This document shows, piece by piece, positions 25,448 to 34,921 of a stretch of DNA of 64,000 nucleotides; position 1 is the stretch's first letter, and every line of letters starts with the position of its first letter. The notes beneath the pieces are model-generated. The model was given only the letters and a program-made list of their open reading frames with translations, had not been told where the DNA came from and searched no databases. Source of the stretch: QHXW01 sp963752965 (lineage in GTDB: Bacteria > Acidobacteriota > Terriglobia > Bryobacterales > Bryobacteraceae); contig CAVWAJ010000015.1 of assembly GCA_963752965.1 (NCBI GenBank), positions 558,001 through 622,000 of the forward strand. The letters run 5' to 3'. Made by a program: the position numbers and the translations under genes.

Positions 25448-26161
25448 ATGAATCCCGCCATCAAAGTCGAACTGGCCAGCCAGCGCAAACTGCGCGAGCG
25501 AAACAAAATCACTTATCGAATCGCCCATTGGCCGATCTGGATTTGGGTGTTTTTCATTGCGCCCGGTCCCTTGACCTTCGATTTGTTCGAGCACGGATTT
25601 GACTGGCGCATGGCGGCGTGGCTTTCCGCTGTGCTGATTGGGACCGGCATTGCCGGATTGTGGGGCAGATTGCCAGGCGTGGAGCCGAAACCCTACATCT
25701 TGCGCTTCACCGAGGACAAGCCCAACCCCCTGTACCGCCGCGTCTGTTACACCTTTGCATGGAGCGCGGTAGCGGTATTTGCCGTCCTGAACTGGACCGG
25801 ACTGGCTGTAGCGGTGGTAACTGGGAAGTGGTACCTGCGGCAACTCTATGAATACGCTTATTTTCCGCTTGCGGTTACCGTCTGGACCGCTGGGGCCCTG
25901 GGCAAGTTGCCCCGTGTGAAGGCATCGACTAAGGGTGAAGGCCACGAGCGCCGGTACTTTTACGGCTCCGTGTGGGCGGTGTGCGTGGCTCAGCCGGTGC
26001 TGGGTCTGCTGTGGAAGGTACTGCCGCGCACACAAATCATGGATATCTTTAAAATTCTTGTATTTACGGGAATTTTGGCTTTGTTTGGCCACTTCGCCCG
26101 GCTCGGGTTGTTGCCGAGAACCCGGCCCATCGTGCCGGGCGAGAGCGCGGTTTCGGACTAG
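25448..26161 (+). CDS. Six-helix membrane protein of unknown function
   Basis: This 237-residue protein has about six hydrophobic segments (PIWIWVFFIAPGPL, AAWLSAVLIGTGIAGLWG, FAWSAVAVFAVLNWTGLAVA, YFPLAVTVWTAGALG, SVWAVCVAQPVLGLLW, ILVFTGILALFGHFARLG). No conserved motif is recognised. The start at ATG 25448 has a GGAAAG site. Its stop codon shares the palindrome CTAG with the stop of the convergent ferredoxin gene. Function unknown. Confidence 0.75.
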   Translation: MNPAIKVELASQRKLRERNKITYRIAHWPIWIWVFFIAPGPLTFDLFEHGFDWRMAAWLSAVLIGTGIAGLWGRLPGVEPKPYILRFTEDKPNPLYRRVCYTFAWSAVAVFAVLNWTGLAVAVVTGKWYLRQLYEYAYFPLAVTVWTAGALGKLPRVKASTKGEGHERRYFYGSVWAVCVAQPVLGLLWKVLPRTQIMDIFKILVFTGILALFGHFARLGLLPRTRPIVPGESAVSD

Positions 26162-26498
26162 GGCAAGGGGTGTGTCGCGAAGACGTACTCGGTGACGGGG
26201 CGGCCTCCGATGAGGTGCTCCTGGATGATGCGCTCCATCACGGCCGGAGTCGCTGAGTGATACCAGGTACCGTCCGGATAAACGACGGCAATGGGACCCA
26301 TCTCACAGATACGAAGGCAGTTGGCCTTGGTGCGATAGACCTGGGTGAGGCCCAGTTCCGCCAGGCGTTTCTTCAGATATTCCCATGATGCCAGGCCGTC
26401 TTCTCGGGTGCAGCATTTGGGTGTGGTTTGATCCGCGCAGAGGAAGATGTGGCGGCGCACATTCTGGATTTCCAGCTTCTGCGTGATCTCTATCAGGC

Positions 26499-26502
<4 letters not shown>
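26158..26502 (-). CDS. Thioredoxin-like [2Fe-2S] ferredoxin
   Basis: This 114-residue electron carrier has the thioredoxin fold. Cluster-type cysteines are visible in FLCADQTTPKCC and NCLRICEMGP, followed by the typical VVYPDGTWYH strand. Related small proteins include the shethna-type ferredoxins and the NuoE C-terminal domain. It overlaps the selB stop by four bases (ATGA), so it is translated from the selB transcript. That linkage hints at a redox partner for selenoprotein metabolism, but this is positional inference only. Confidence 0.88.
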
Positions 26503-28370
<1,868 letters not shown>

Positions 28371-28443
28371 GCTCGTTTCATCGTACTAAAGGAGGTTGCG
28401 CAGCCAGAGGTACAATGGCGAGCAATCCAGTTTGCGAGGCCTT

Positions 28444-29544
28444 ATGCGCTTCCGAGTTCTCTTCTGCTTACTTCTGCCGCTGGCGGCGTTTGGCGAGGTG
28501 GATACGGCGCGCGCCATCCTGGAACGTACCGCGAAGACTTATCGGGAAGTGCGCAGCTACCAGATCGAAATCCGGAGCCTGCACACGCTGGGCGGTGATG
28601 GGCGGGTGTCGGAATCGCGGATTGATGTGGCGGAAGCGCGGCCCGGCAAGTTCCGTTGGGAAGGTGGAGGTGAGCTGCGCATTGCTGACGGCCGCACGCT
28701 TTGGACATTCCGGCCTGAGCGCGGCGAGTACACGGCTGCTGAAGTTGGAACTGCCAAGCCCGCGCCTATCGCGGCGCTCGAGCAGATCAACGAAAACATC
28801 ACCGCAGCGGACATCGCGCGCGAAGAGACGCTGCAAATTGCCGGGAAAGCGGTGGATTGCTACGTCATTCGCGTGGAGCGGCGCGAGTGGCCGGCGGGAA
28901 TTGATCCCGCGACAAGTTTCGCGATGTACCGCATCGATAAGAAGACCTTCGTGGTCCATAAGCAGGTGGAGTACACGCCAACGAGCGCGCACACTTTGCT
29001 GTATTCGTTCGTGAAATGGAATGAGGCCGTGCCGGATGAACTCTTCGCGTTCCATCCGCCGGAGGGCTCGAAGAAAGTTGCGGCGTTTGGTGCTGCTGAG
29101 AGTGCAAGTGAAGGCGCAGCGATGACTGGCACGGAGGCTCCCGATTTCACTTTGAAAGACGTCGACGGCCAGAGCGTCGATTTGAAGAACTATCGCGGCA
29201 AGGTTGTGCTGGTCGACTTCTGGGCCTCGTGGTGTCCTCCCTGCCAGGAGGAGATGCCGCACCTGGAGCAGATGCATCGCGAGCTGAGGGAGAGGGGCCT
29301 GGTGGTGCTGGGGCTGGATGTGGGCGAATCGGCCGAGACGGTCCGCGACTTCGCGCGCGAACACCATTACACGTTTACGCTGCTGCTCGGCGCCGAACCG
29401 GAGATCGCCGCGAAGTACCATGTGGACGGATACCCAACGGTGTTTATGGTAGACCGCGCAGGCAAGATCGCGGCGCGGTTTTCGGGCATGCCGCAAACAG
29501 ATTTGCGGGCGGAGGTGGAGCGGGCGCTGGGGGCGGGGAAGTGA
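28444..29544 (+). CDS. TlpA/ResA-like thiol-disulfide protein with N-terminal lipoprotein-carrier-like domain
   Basis: This 366-residue exported protein has a signal peptide at ATG 28444 (FRVLFCLLLPLAAFG). Residues of about 20-215 look like the DUF2092/LolA-like half-barrel that binds lipid or peptide (AILERTAKTYREVRSYQIEI, PGKFRWEGGGELRIADGRTLW, SFAMYRIDKKTFVVHKQ). Residues 235-366 are a thioredoxin fold of the TlpA family with the active site FWASWCPPCQEEMP and the cis-Pro region GYPTVFMVD. The redox half probably reduces or oxidises disulfides outside the cytoplasm. It is divergent from selB, with 73 bases between. Confidence 0.92.
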   Translation: MRFRVLFCLLLPLAAFGEVDTARAILERTAKTYREVRSYQIEIRSLHTLGGDGRVSESRIDVAEARPGKFRWEGGGELRIADGRTLWTFRPERGEYTAAEVGTAKPAPIAALEQINENITAADIAREETLQIAGKAVDCYVIRVERREWPAGIDPATSFAMYRIDKKTFVVHKQVEYTPTSAHTLLYSFVKWNEAVPDELFAFHPPEGSKKVAAFGAAESASEGAAMTGTEAPDFTLKDVDGQSVDLKNYRGKVVLVDFWASWCPPCQEEMPHLEQMHRELRERGLVVLGLDVGESAETVRDFAREHHYTFTLLLGAEPEIAAKYHVDGYPTVFMVDRAGKIAARFSGMPQTDLRAEVERALGAGK

Positions 29545-29595
29545 GGGGCTGGGGCGAACCGGGTTTCAAAACGCGATGATAATAACGAGGCTTGC

Positions 29596-29829
29596 ATGGG
29601 TGTCACGGCTGATCCAGATTTGAGCCGAATCACAGTCACTCCGGGACAGCGTTCCGGGCAGCCCTGCATTCGGGGTCTGCGCGTCACTGTGTGGGATGTG
29701 CTGGACATGCTGGCATCCGGCATGACCGAGGCCGAGATCTTGGCGGACTATCCGTATCTGGAGCAAGCTGACTTCAAGGCGGTTTACGCGTATGCGTCGC
29801 AGTTTGGGCGCGAGCGTATGTCGCAGTGA
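29596..29829 (+). CDS. DUF433 antitoxin-like protein
   Basis: This 77-residue protein has the whole DUF433 domain: ITVTPGQRSGQPCIRGLRVTVWDVLDMLASGMTEAEILADYPYL, a small helical domain thought to bind DNA and act as the antitoxin of DUF5615 PIN-like toxins. The ATG at 29596 has a modest AGG site. Its stop overlaps the next gene's GTG start (GTGA), exactly as in intact DUF433-DUF5615 pairs. Here, however, the downstream gene has only the first few codons of such a toxin and then becomes a nuclease-like protein. Confidence 0.88.
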   Translation: MGVTADPDLSRITVTPGQRSGQPCIRGLRVTVWDVLDMLASGMTEAEILADYPYLEQADFKAVYAYASQFGRERMSQ

Positions 29830-30572
29830 AGCTGCTGTTTGACGCGAATCTCATGATCGAAGAAGCTCCAGGTGCTGATTGGCACGACTTGCAGGAGTGG
29901 GTCGCCGCTATCCTTCGCGAGTGTGGGCTCGTTGCTGAGGTCGGAAAGACTCTTCGGACAGTTAGGGGCACAGTCGAAATTGATGTGCACGCGGTAGATC
30001 CGATGACCAATCCGTCGGCAGTATATCTCTGCGAGTGCAAACGATGGCGTAGTCGGGTTCCTCAAGCCGAGGTCCAAGCGTTTAGGACTATACTCGCGGA
30101 TGCGGGAGCTCACGTCGGTCTATTTATCTCATCTTCTGGTTTTCAAGCTGGCGCGTTTGAAGTCGCCGCCCATACAAATGTCTCACTCCTAAGTTGGTCC
30201 GGTTTCCAAGAGCTATTTATTGAGCGTTGGTGCGACGAGTACTGGGTTCCCACACTAAGAACACGTGGTGATCGGCTAGCTGGTTACGTCGACCCGGTGA
30301 GCAGTGACGCTTGCATCCGTCACTTTAACGGCGAGCCGATCGAGCCGCGAGAAGCTGTGGGACTATTTGTTACCGAGATGTGGGGCGATCCGTTCAACCC
30401 GTTATCCAAATTTACTGGCGCACGTGCTGAACCGCTTGTCCCGGCGATTTGGAAGCATCGTGACTTGTATAGGAAGTACCTACCGAAGGCCGCAGCTGAG
30501 GCGAAATACCTGCGAGGGCTGCTTGACGCGCTTTTGGCCGTTGCGCAGGCACATGAGCAAGAATGTAAGTGA
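29826..30572 (+). CDS. Mrr-like PD-(D/E)xK nuclease fused to the start of a DUF5615 toxin frame
   Basis: This is a 248-residue protein from GTG 29826, or 239 residues from an internal ATG at 29853. The first nine residues (MKLLFDANL) are the typical start of DUF5615 toxins, the normal partner of DUF433. From residue 10 the sequence is a restriction-endonuclease-like domain with EID (51-53), CECK (69-72) and a following helix (QAEVQAFRTILADA, 80-93), matching the E/D...ExK core of Mrr_cat nucleases. The C-terminal 100 residues are unknown. The gene is AT-richer than its surroundings (two sampled 60-base stretches are 45 and 48 percent GC), suggesting transfer. The nuclease gene may originally have begun at 29853. 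Confidence 0.75.
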   Translation: MKLLFDANLMIEEAPGADWHDLQEWVAAILRECGLVAEVGKTLRTVRGTVEIDVHAVDPMTNPSAVYLCECKRWRSRVPQAEVQAFRTILADAGAHVGLFISSSGFQAGAFEVAAHTNVSLLSWSGFQELFIERWCDEYWVPTLRTRGDRLAGYVDPVSSDACIRHFNGEPIEPREAVGLFVTEMWGDPFNPLSKFTGARAEPLVPAIWKHRDLYRKYLPKAAAEAKYLRGLLDALLAVAQAHEQECK

Positions 30573-30977
30573 TGCGCCTGGGCGTCAGCCGGATTTTCGG
30601 AGGAGCTCCGAAACAGATTGCCCTTAGTCTGTCTTTCCCTCCGCTAATTCCGCCCTGCGGTACAGTGAATCTGATGAAAAGACTGGATGAACCGCGGCAG
30701 CTGCTTGGGCGTGACGACCAGCGGCACGATGCTAAGCGCGACGCGCTTCGGACGGCCATCGATGAGGGCGACGCCAGCGGTGTTGCCGAGGACGGCGTAT
30801 TTGCTCGAGTCCGAGAGACTCTGGCCCTTCCCCGACAACGCTCGGGCCGCGTGCAGAGCGCGGGCCCTCGTCTTCATCGAGAAAACCGCTCCTTGTAGTC
30901 GCGGCTCGGAAACGTCTTGCAACCCCGCAGGGAGCGCTTCTTACCGCGCGATCGTGCCCTGCGCTACAGTGAATCCG
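30573..30977. other. Intergenic region with a partial copy of the next gene's start
   Basis: About 400 bases lie before the carboxylase gene. Bases 30652-30697 resemble 30956-31001 (roughly 39 of 45 positions), which covers the translation start of the carboxylase, so the region holds a diverged direct repeat of it. A minus-strand reading frame (30644-30922, 92 codons) crosses the area and has some protein-like character, but I cannot support it as a gene. No tRNA or clear promoter was found. Confidence 0.5.
30652..30697 (+). repeat. Diverged direct repeat of the carboxylase start region (copy 1; copy 2 at 30956-31001)
   Basis: Both copies read GCCCTGCG-TACAGTGAATC-GATGAA-AG-CTGGATGAAC with scattered substitutions. 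They are 304 bases apart and in the same orientation. The upstream copy keeps an ATG followed by KRLDEP but leads into no recognisable protein. Confidence 0.65.
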
Positions 30978-32513
30978 ATGAACAGGCTGGATGAACTTCG
31001 GCGGCGGCATGCGGCGGCGGAGCAGGGGGGTGGGGCGGAGCGCAAGGAGCGGCAGCACAAAGAGGGCAAGCTGTCGGCGCGGGAGCGGATCGAGCTACTG
31101 CTCGATGAAGGCTCGTTCGAAGAAACCGACAAGCTGGTCACGCACCGGTGCCACGATTTTGGGATGGAGGAGCAGACGGTTCCGGGCGATGGGTTTGTCA
31201 CGGGGTGGGGGCACATCGACGGGCGGCTGGTGTATGTGTTTGCGCAGGATTTCACGGTGTTCGGCGGGTCGCTGTCGGAGGCCAATGCGCAGAAGATTTG
31301 CAAGATCATGGACCTCGCGCTGAAGAATGGCACGCCGATCATCGGGCTGAACGATTCGGGCGGAGCGCGGATTCAGGAGGGCGTGGTTTCGCTCGGCGGG
31401 TACGCGGACATTTTTCTGCGCAATACGCTCGCCAGTGGCGTGGTGCCGCAGATTTCCGCCGTCATGGGGCCGTGCGCGGGCGGCGCGGTGTATTCTCCGG
31501 CGATCACGGATTTCGTTTTCATGGTGCAGGGCACGAGCTACATGTTCGTCACGGGGCCGGATGTAATCAAGACGGTTACGCACGAGGATGTGACGAAAGA
31601 GAAGCTGGGCGGGTCAATGACGCACAACTCGGTCAGCGGCGTGGGGCATTTCGTGGCGCATGACGACGCCGAGTGCCTGCGCATGATTCGCGAGCTCATG
31701 AGCTACCTGCCGCAGAACAATCGCGACGATCCGCCACGCATCGAGACGAATGATCCGGTGAACAGGATGGACACGGAGCTGGATACGCTGGTGCCGGAGG
31801 AATCGAACCAGCCGTACGACATCAAGGACGCGATCCGGCGCGTGGTGGACGAGGGCAATTTCTTCGAGGTGCACGAACATTTCGCGCAGAACATGGTGAT
31901 CGGGTTCGCGCGCATGGATGGGCGGCCGGTGGGCATTGTGGCGAACCAGCCGGCGTACCTGGCGGGGTGCCTGGATATCAACTCGTCGGTGAAGGGCGCG
32001 CGTTTTGTGCGATTCTGCGATGCGTTCAACATCCCGATCGTGACGTTCGAAGACGTGCCGGGCTTTCTGCCGGGGACGGAGCAGGAGTTCGGAGGGATCA
32101 TCCGGCACGGTGCCAAACTGCTATTCGCGTACGCGGAGGCGACGGTGCCGAAGATCACGGTAATTACGCGGAAAGCTTACGGCGGGGCGTATTGCGTGAT
32201 GGGATCGAAGCACATCCGCACCGATATCAACTTTGCTTGGCCCACGGCGGAGATTGCGGTGATGGGGCCGGAGGGTGCGGTGAACATCGTGTATCGGCGG
32301 GAGCTGGCGGCCGCTGGGGACGCGCTGCGCAAGGAGAAAGTGGCGGAGTTTCGCGAGCGCTTCGCCAACCCGTTCATTGCGGCGGAGCGGGGATATGTGG
32401 ACGACGTGATCGAGCCGCACGAGACGCGGCCGCGCGTGATCGGCGCGCTGCGGATGCTGGAGAACAAAGTGGACACCATGCCGCGGAAGAAGCATGGGAA
32501 CATACCGCTGTAA
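30978..32513 (+). CDS. Acyl-CoA carboxylase beta subunit (PccB/MmdA type carboxyltransferase)
   Basis: This 511-residue carboxyltransferase moves the carboxyl group from biotin to propionyl-CoA or a related acyl-CoA (or the reverse). The N-terminal half has the crotonase fold with GLNDSGGARIQEGV and MGPCAGGAVYSPAITDF; the C-terminal half has VTFEDVPGFLPGTEQEFGGIIRHGAKLL and RKAYGGAYCVMGSKH. ATG 30978 matches the usual start (NRLDELRRR). It is full length. The likely biotin partners AccB and AccC are encoded 23 kb away in this window, but a dedicated alpha subunit may exist elsewhere. Substrate choice (propionyl, methylmalonyl or acetyl) is not decidable by eye. Confidence 0.95.
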   Translation: MNRLDELRRRHAAAEQGGGAERKERQHKEGKLSARERIELLLDEGSFEETDKLVTHRCHDFGMEEQTVPGDGFVTGWGHIDGRLVYVFAQDFTVFGGSLSEANAQKICKIMDLALKNGTPIIGLNDSGGARIQEGVVSLGGYADIFLRNTLASGVVPQISAVMGPCAGGAVYSPAITDFVFMVQGTSYMFVTGPDVIKTVTHEDVTKEKLGGSMTHNSVSGVGHFVAHDDAECLRMIRELMSYLPQNNRDDPPRIETNDPVNRMDTELDTLVPEESNQPYDIKDAIRRVVDEGNFFEVHEHFAQNMVIGFARMDGRPVGIVANQPAYLAGCLDINSSVKGARFVRFCDAFNIPIVTFEDVPGFLPGTEQEFGGIIRHGAKLLFAYAEATVPKITVITRKAYGGAYCVMGSKHIRTDINFAWPTAEIAVMGPEGAVNIVYRRELAAAGDALRKEKVAEFRERFANPFIAAERGYVDDVIEPHETRPRVIGALRMLENKVDTMPRKKHGNIPL

Positions 32514-32522
32514 AACGCTTGC

Positions 32523-33238
32523 TCACGCGCGCGGCTCGGAAACTGCGTTGAGCGAGGACAGGGACATTTTCTGATTGCCGGCGGCGTCGAAGTTGGAGGG
32601 GTCGAGCCAGCGCTCGAAGTTGGCTTTACGGGCGGGCCATTCGGAATCGAGCATGGCGAACCAGGCGGTGTCACGATTGTGACCTTTGACGATCATGTGC
32701 TGGTGAAAGATGCCTTCGAATTGAAACCCCAGCCGTAGAGCCGCGCGGCGGGACGGGGCGTTGCGAGAGTCGCACTTCCATTCGTAGCGGCGGTAATTCA
32801 GATCTTCGAACGCATGGCGCGCCATCAGGTACATGGCTTCGGTCGCTCCCGGCGTTTTCTGGAGCGCGGGCGTAAACAGGATACTGCCGACTTCGATCAC
32901 GCGGTGCGCGGGTGTGATACGCAGATACGAAGCGTGGCCGATGGCGAGACCGGAGCGCTTATCGATGATCGCGAAGAAAAGCGGGTCCTCCGAAGCGGCC
33001 TTTTGCTTCAGATGCGCGTCGAAGGCAGCGCGATCGGGAAACGGGCCGTCGAACAAGTAGCGCCATAGCTCCTCTCTGCCATTTCCATGGCTGCCTTCGT
33101 AGAGCGAATCGGCGTGGGCGACGGGATCGAGCGGCGTTAGCCGGATGAGCCGTCCTTCCAGAGTGATGCGCGAAGGCGATCCAGAGTGATGCGCGAAGGC
33201 GATTTTGCGGAGGAGGTGTCAATTGGTTTGTCGATCAT
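32523..33238 (-). pseudogene. GNAT acetyltransferase broken by a 23-bp tandem duplication
   Basis: The gene should start at ATG 33238 (MIDKPIDTSS). A 23-bp unit is repeated in tandem at 33158-33180 and 33181-33203. Because 23 is not a multiple of three, the frame shifts and stops about 34 codons in (TAA). Removing one copy restores a continuous 230-residue protein: RITLEGRLIRLTPLDP, the N-terminal acetyltransferase strand, then SLYEGS, YLFDGPFPDR, FFAIIDKRSG, HRVIEVGSILFTPALQ and RRAALRLGFQFEGIF, a RimJ/RimL-like fold. A TTG at 33056 could start a 177-residue fragment lacking the first strands, which is unlikely to be active. Confidence 0.85.
33158..33203. repeat. Perfect 23-bp tandem duplication inside the GNAT gene
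   Basis: Two identical, directly adjacent 23-base units occupy 33158-33180 and 33181-33203, with no mismatch. The unit begins CCAGAGTGATG and ends GAAGGCGAT. Perfect identity suggests a recent slippage event, reversible by loss of one unit. Confidence 0.95.
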
Positions 33239-33281
33239 TTGATTGGGGTTACTCTATTCTAAAGTTGATTTGGCCGGGGTA

Positions 33282-33323
33282 GGAACCGTCTGGCCACGCT
33301 ATACTGAAAACAAGGACGGTTCC
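33282..33323 (+). promoter_or_regulatory. Candidate ctpA promoter with flanking dyad
   Basis: A -10-like TATACT lies at 33300-33305. It is bracketed by the perfect inverted halves GGAACCGTC (33282-33290) and GACGGTTCC (33315-33323). This could be a repressor dyad over the promoter or a leader hairpin ending five bases before the ctpA start. The -35 is not obvious. Confidence 0.4.
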
Positions 33324-33328
33324 ACAGG

Positions 33329-34915
33329 ATGGCCCAGCAGAGGCGTTCGTTTGTTTTTTCTCTTTCCACGGTCGCGATTTTCGCGGTTTTGGGAGGCGTT
33401 TATGGCTCCCGTGTGGAAGTGGCGTCGGCCGCTTCCGATGAAGACGGAGTTCGCGCCAGCGAACGGAGCTTTACCAAAGTCTATGCGCTAGTGGAGGCGA
33501 ACTTCGCCGATCCGGTGGATCCGGATAAGGCGATATACAAGGGCGCTATCCCGGGCATGTTGCGGACGCTCGATCCGCACTCCAATTTCTTCGATCCGCA
33601 CGATTTCGAGATCCTGCGCGAGGACCAGAAGGGTCACTATTTCGGCGTAGGCATGATGGTGCAGCCGCGCAACGGCAAGACGATTGTGACGGCGCCATTC
33701 AATGGCTCACCGGCGTACAAGGCGGGCATCCGGCCGGGCGACGTGATTGTCGAGGTGAACGATAAGAAAACCGATAATCTCTCGACCACCGAAGTCGCCG
33801 ATATGCTGAAGGGGCCGCGGGGCACAGCGGTGCAGATTGTGGTGACGCGCGAGGGCGTGGATAAGCCGATTACGTTTAACGTGATCCGCGATGAAATCTC
33901 GCGCAAGAGCGTGCAGGACGGCATGTGGGTGAAGCCTGGGATCGGCTACGTGGATGTCGAGCAGTTCAACGAGAATACCAGCAAGGAGTTGGATGACGCG
34001 CTGCGCAAGCTGGGCGAGAGCAGTATCAAGGGCCTGATTCTCGATCTGCGCGAGAATCCGGGCGGGCTGTTGAATGAAGGTGTGGCGGTGGCTGATCACT
34101 TCCTGCAAAAAGGCCAGACCATCGTGTCGCACCGTGGCCGCTCGTCGCCGGAGAAAATCTACACGGCTCGCCACGGCAACAATGGGCATGACTATCCCAT
34201 CGTGGTGCTGGTGAACCGCTACTCGGCCTCTGCGGCGGAGATTGTATCGGGCGCGTTGCAGGACCACGACCGGGCCTGGATACTGGGCGATAACACGTTT
34301 GGCAAGGGCCTCGTGCAGACGGTGTATCCGCTTTCGGAGAACGCCGGCCTGGCGCTGACCACCGCGAAATACTACACGCCCAGCGGCCGCCTGATCCAGC
34401 GCGATTACAGCAACGTTTCGTTCTTCGACTACTACTACCGCAAGGACACGGCCACGCGGAATCCGCAAGACGTGAAGATGACGGATGGCGGCAGGACGGT
34501 CTACGGCGGCGGCGGTATCTCCCCCGACGAGCACTTCGTACCGAAGTGGGACCACTTCGAGACGGATTTGGTGCGGAAGTACGCCTTCTTCAATTTCGTC
34601 AAGCACTACTTCGGTAACAAAGAAGCCAAGCTTCCCAAAGGATGGGCGCCTGACGAGGCCATCCTGAACCAGTTCCACGACTATATCCTGCAGGAGGGCT
34701 TCAAGTTCACTGAGGCCGAATTCACGCAGGATCACGACTGGATTAAGCAGTACTTGCAGCGGGAGATGTACATCACGGCATTCAGTCTCGACGAAAGCCG
34801 GCGCATTGCGATTGAAACCGATCCGATGGTGGAGAAGGCCGTGGATGCGATGCCCAAGGCGAAAGCGCTGCTGGACACGTCCAGAAAGATCCTAGCGGAA
34901 CGCATGGTGAAATAA
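33329..34915 (+). CDS. S41 family C-terminal processing peptidase
   Basis: This 528-residue exported serine protease trims or degrades proteins by their C-termini, in the periplasm or at the cell surface. A signal or anchor segment (FVFSLSTVAIFAVLGGVYG) is followed by a PDZ domain (about 100-180, with YFGVGMMV and SPAYKAGIRPGDVIVEVND) and the S41 core. The catalytic Ser301 lies in NRYSASAAEI and Lys326 in NTFGKGLVQT. About 150 extra C-terminal residues (from YGGGGISPDE) match the longer tails seen in Acidobacteria and Bacteroidetes members. It precedes guaA by six bases. Confidence 0.94.
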   Translation: MAQQRRSFVFSLSTVAIFAVLGGVYGSRVEVASAASDEDGVRASERSFTKVYALVEANFADPVDPDKAIYKGAIPGMLRTLDPHSNFFDPHDFEILREDQKGHYFGVGMMVQPRNGKTIVTAPFNGSPAYKAGIRPGDVIVEVNDKKTDNLSTTEVADMLKGPRGTAVQIVVTREGVDKPITFNVIRDEISRKSVQDGMWVKPGIGYVDVEQFNENTSKELDDALRKLGESSIKGLILDLRENPGGLLNEGVAVADHFLQKGQTIVSHRGRSSPEKIYTARHGNNGHDYPIVVLVNRYSASAAEIVSGALQDHDRAWILGDNTFGKGLVQTVYPLSENAGLALTTAKYYTPSGRLIQRDYSNVSFFDYYYRKDTATRNPQDVKMTDGGRTVYGGGGISPDEHFVPKWDHFETDLVRKYAFFNFVKHYFGNKEAKLPKGWAPDEAILNQFHDYILQEGFKFTEAEFTQDHDWIKQYLQREMYITAFSLDESRRIAIETDPMVEKAVDAMPKAKALLDTSRKILAERMVK

Positions 34916-34921
34916 GGATTC

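Noticed and set aside
29853..30572. The nuclease-like gene as a native DUF5615 PIN toxin
   Set aside because: Only the first nine residues resemble DUF5615; the PIN acidic pattern is absent after that and the EID/CECK pattern fits Mrr-like nucleases.
30644..30922. A 92-codon minus-strand frame with a fairly protein-like C-terminus
   Set aside because: Some segments look plausible, but it overlaps the repeated carboxylase-start sequence, has no clear start site and matches no family I know; kept only as part of the intergenic description.
33707..34735. A 342-codon minus-strand frame opposite the S41 peptidase
   Set aside because: It is a shadow of ctpA with no protein-family features.
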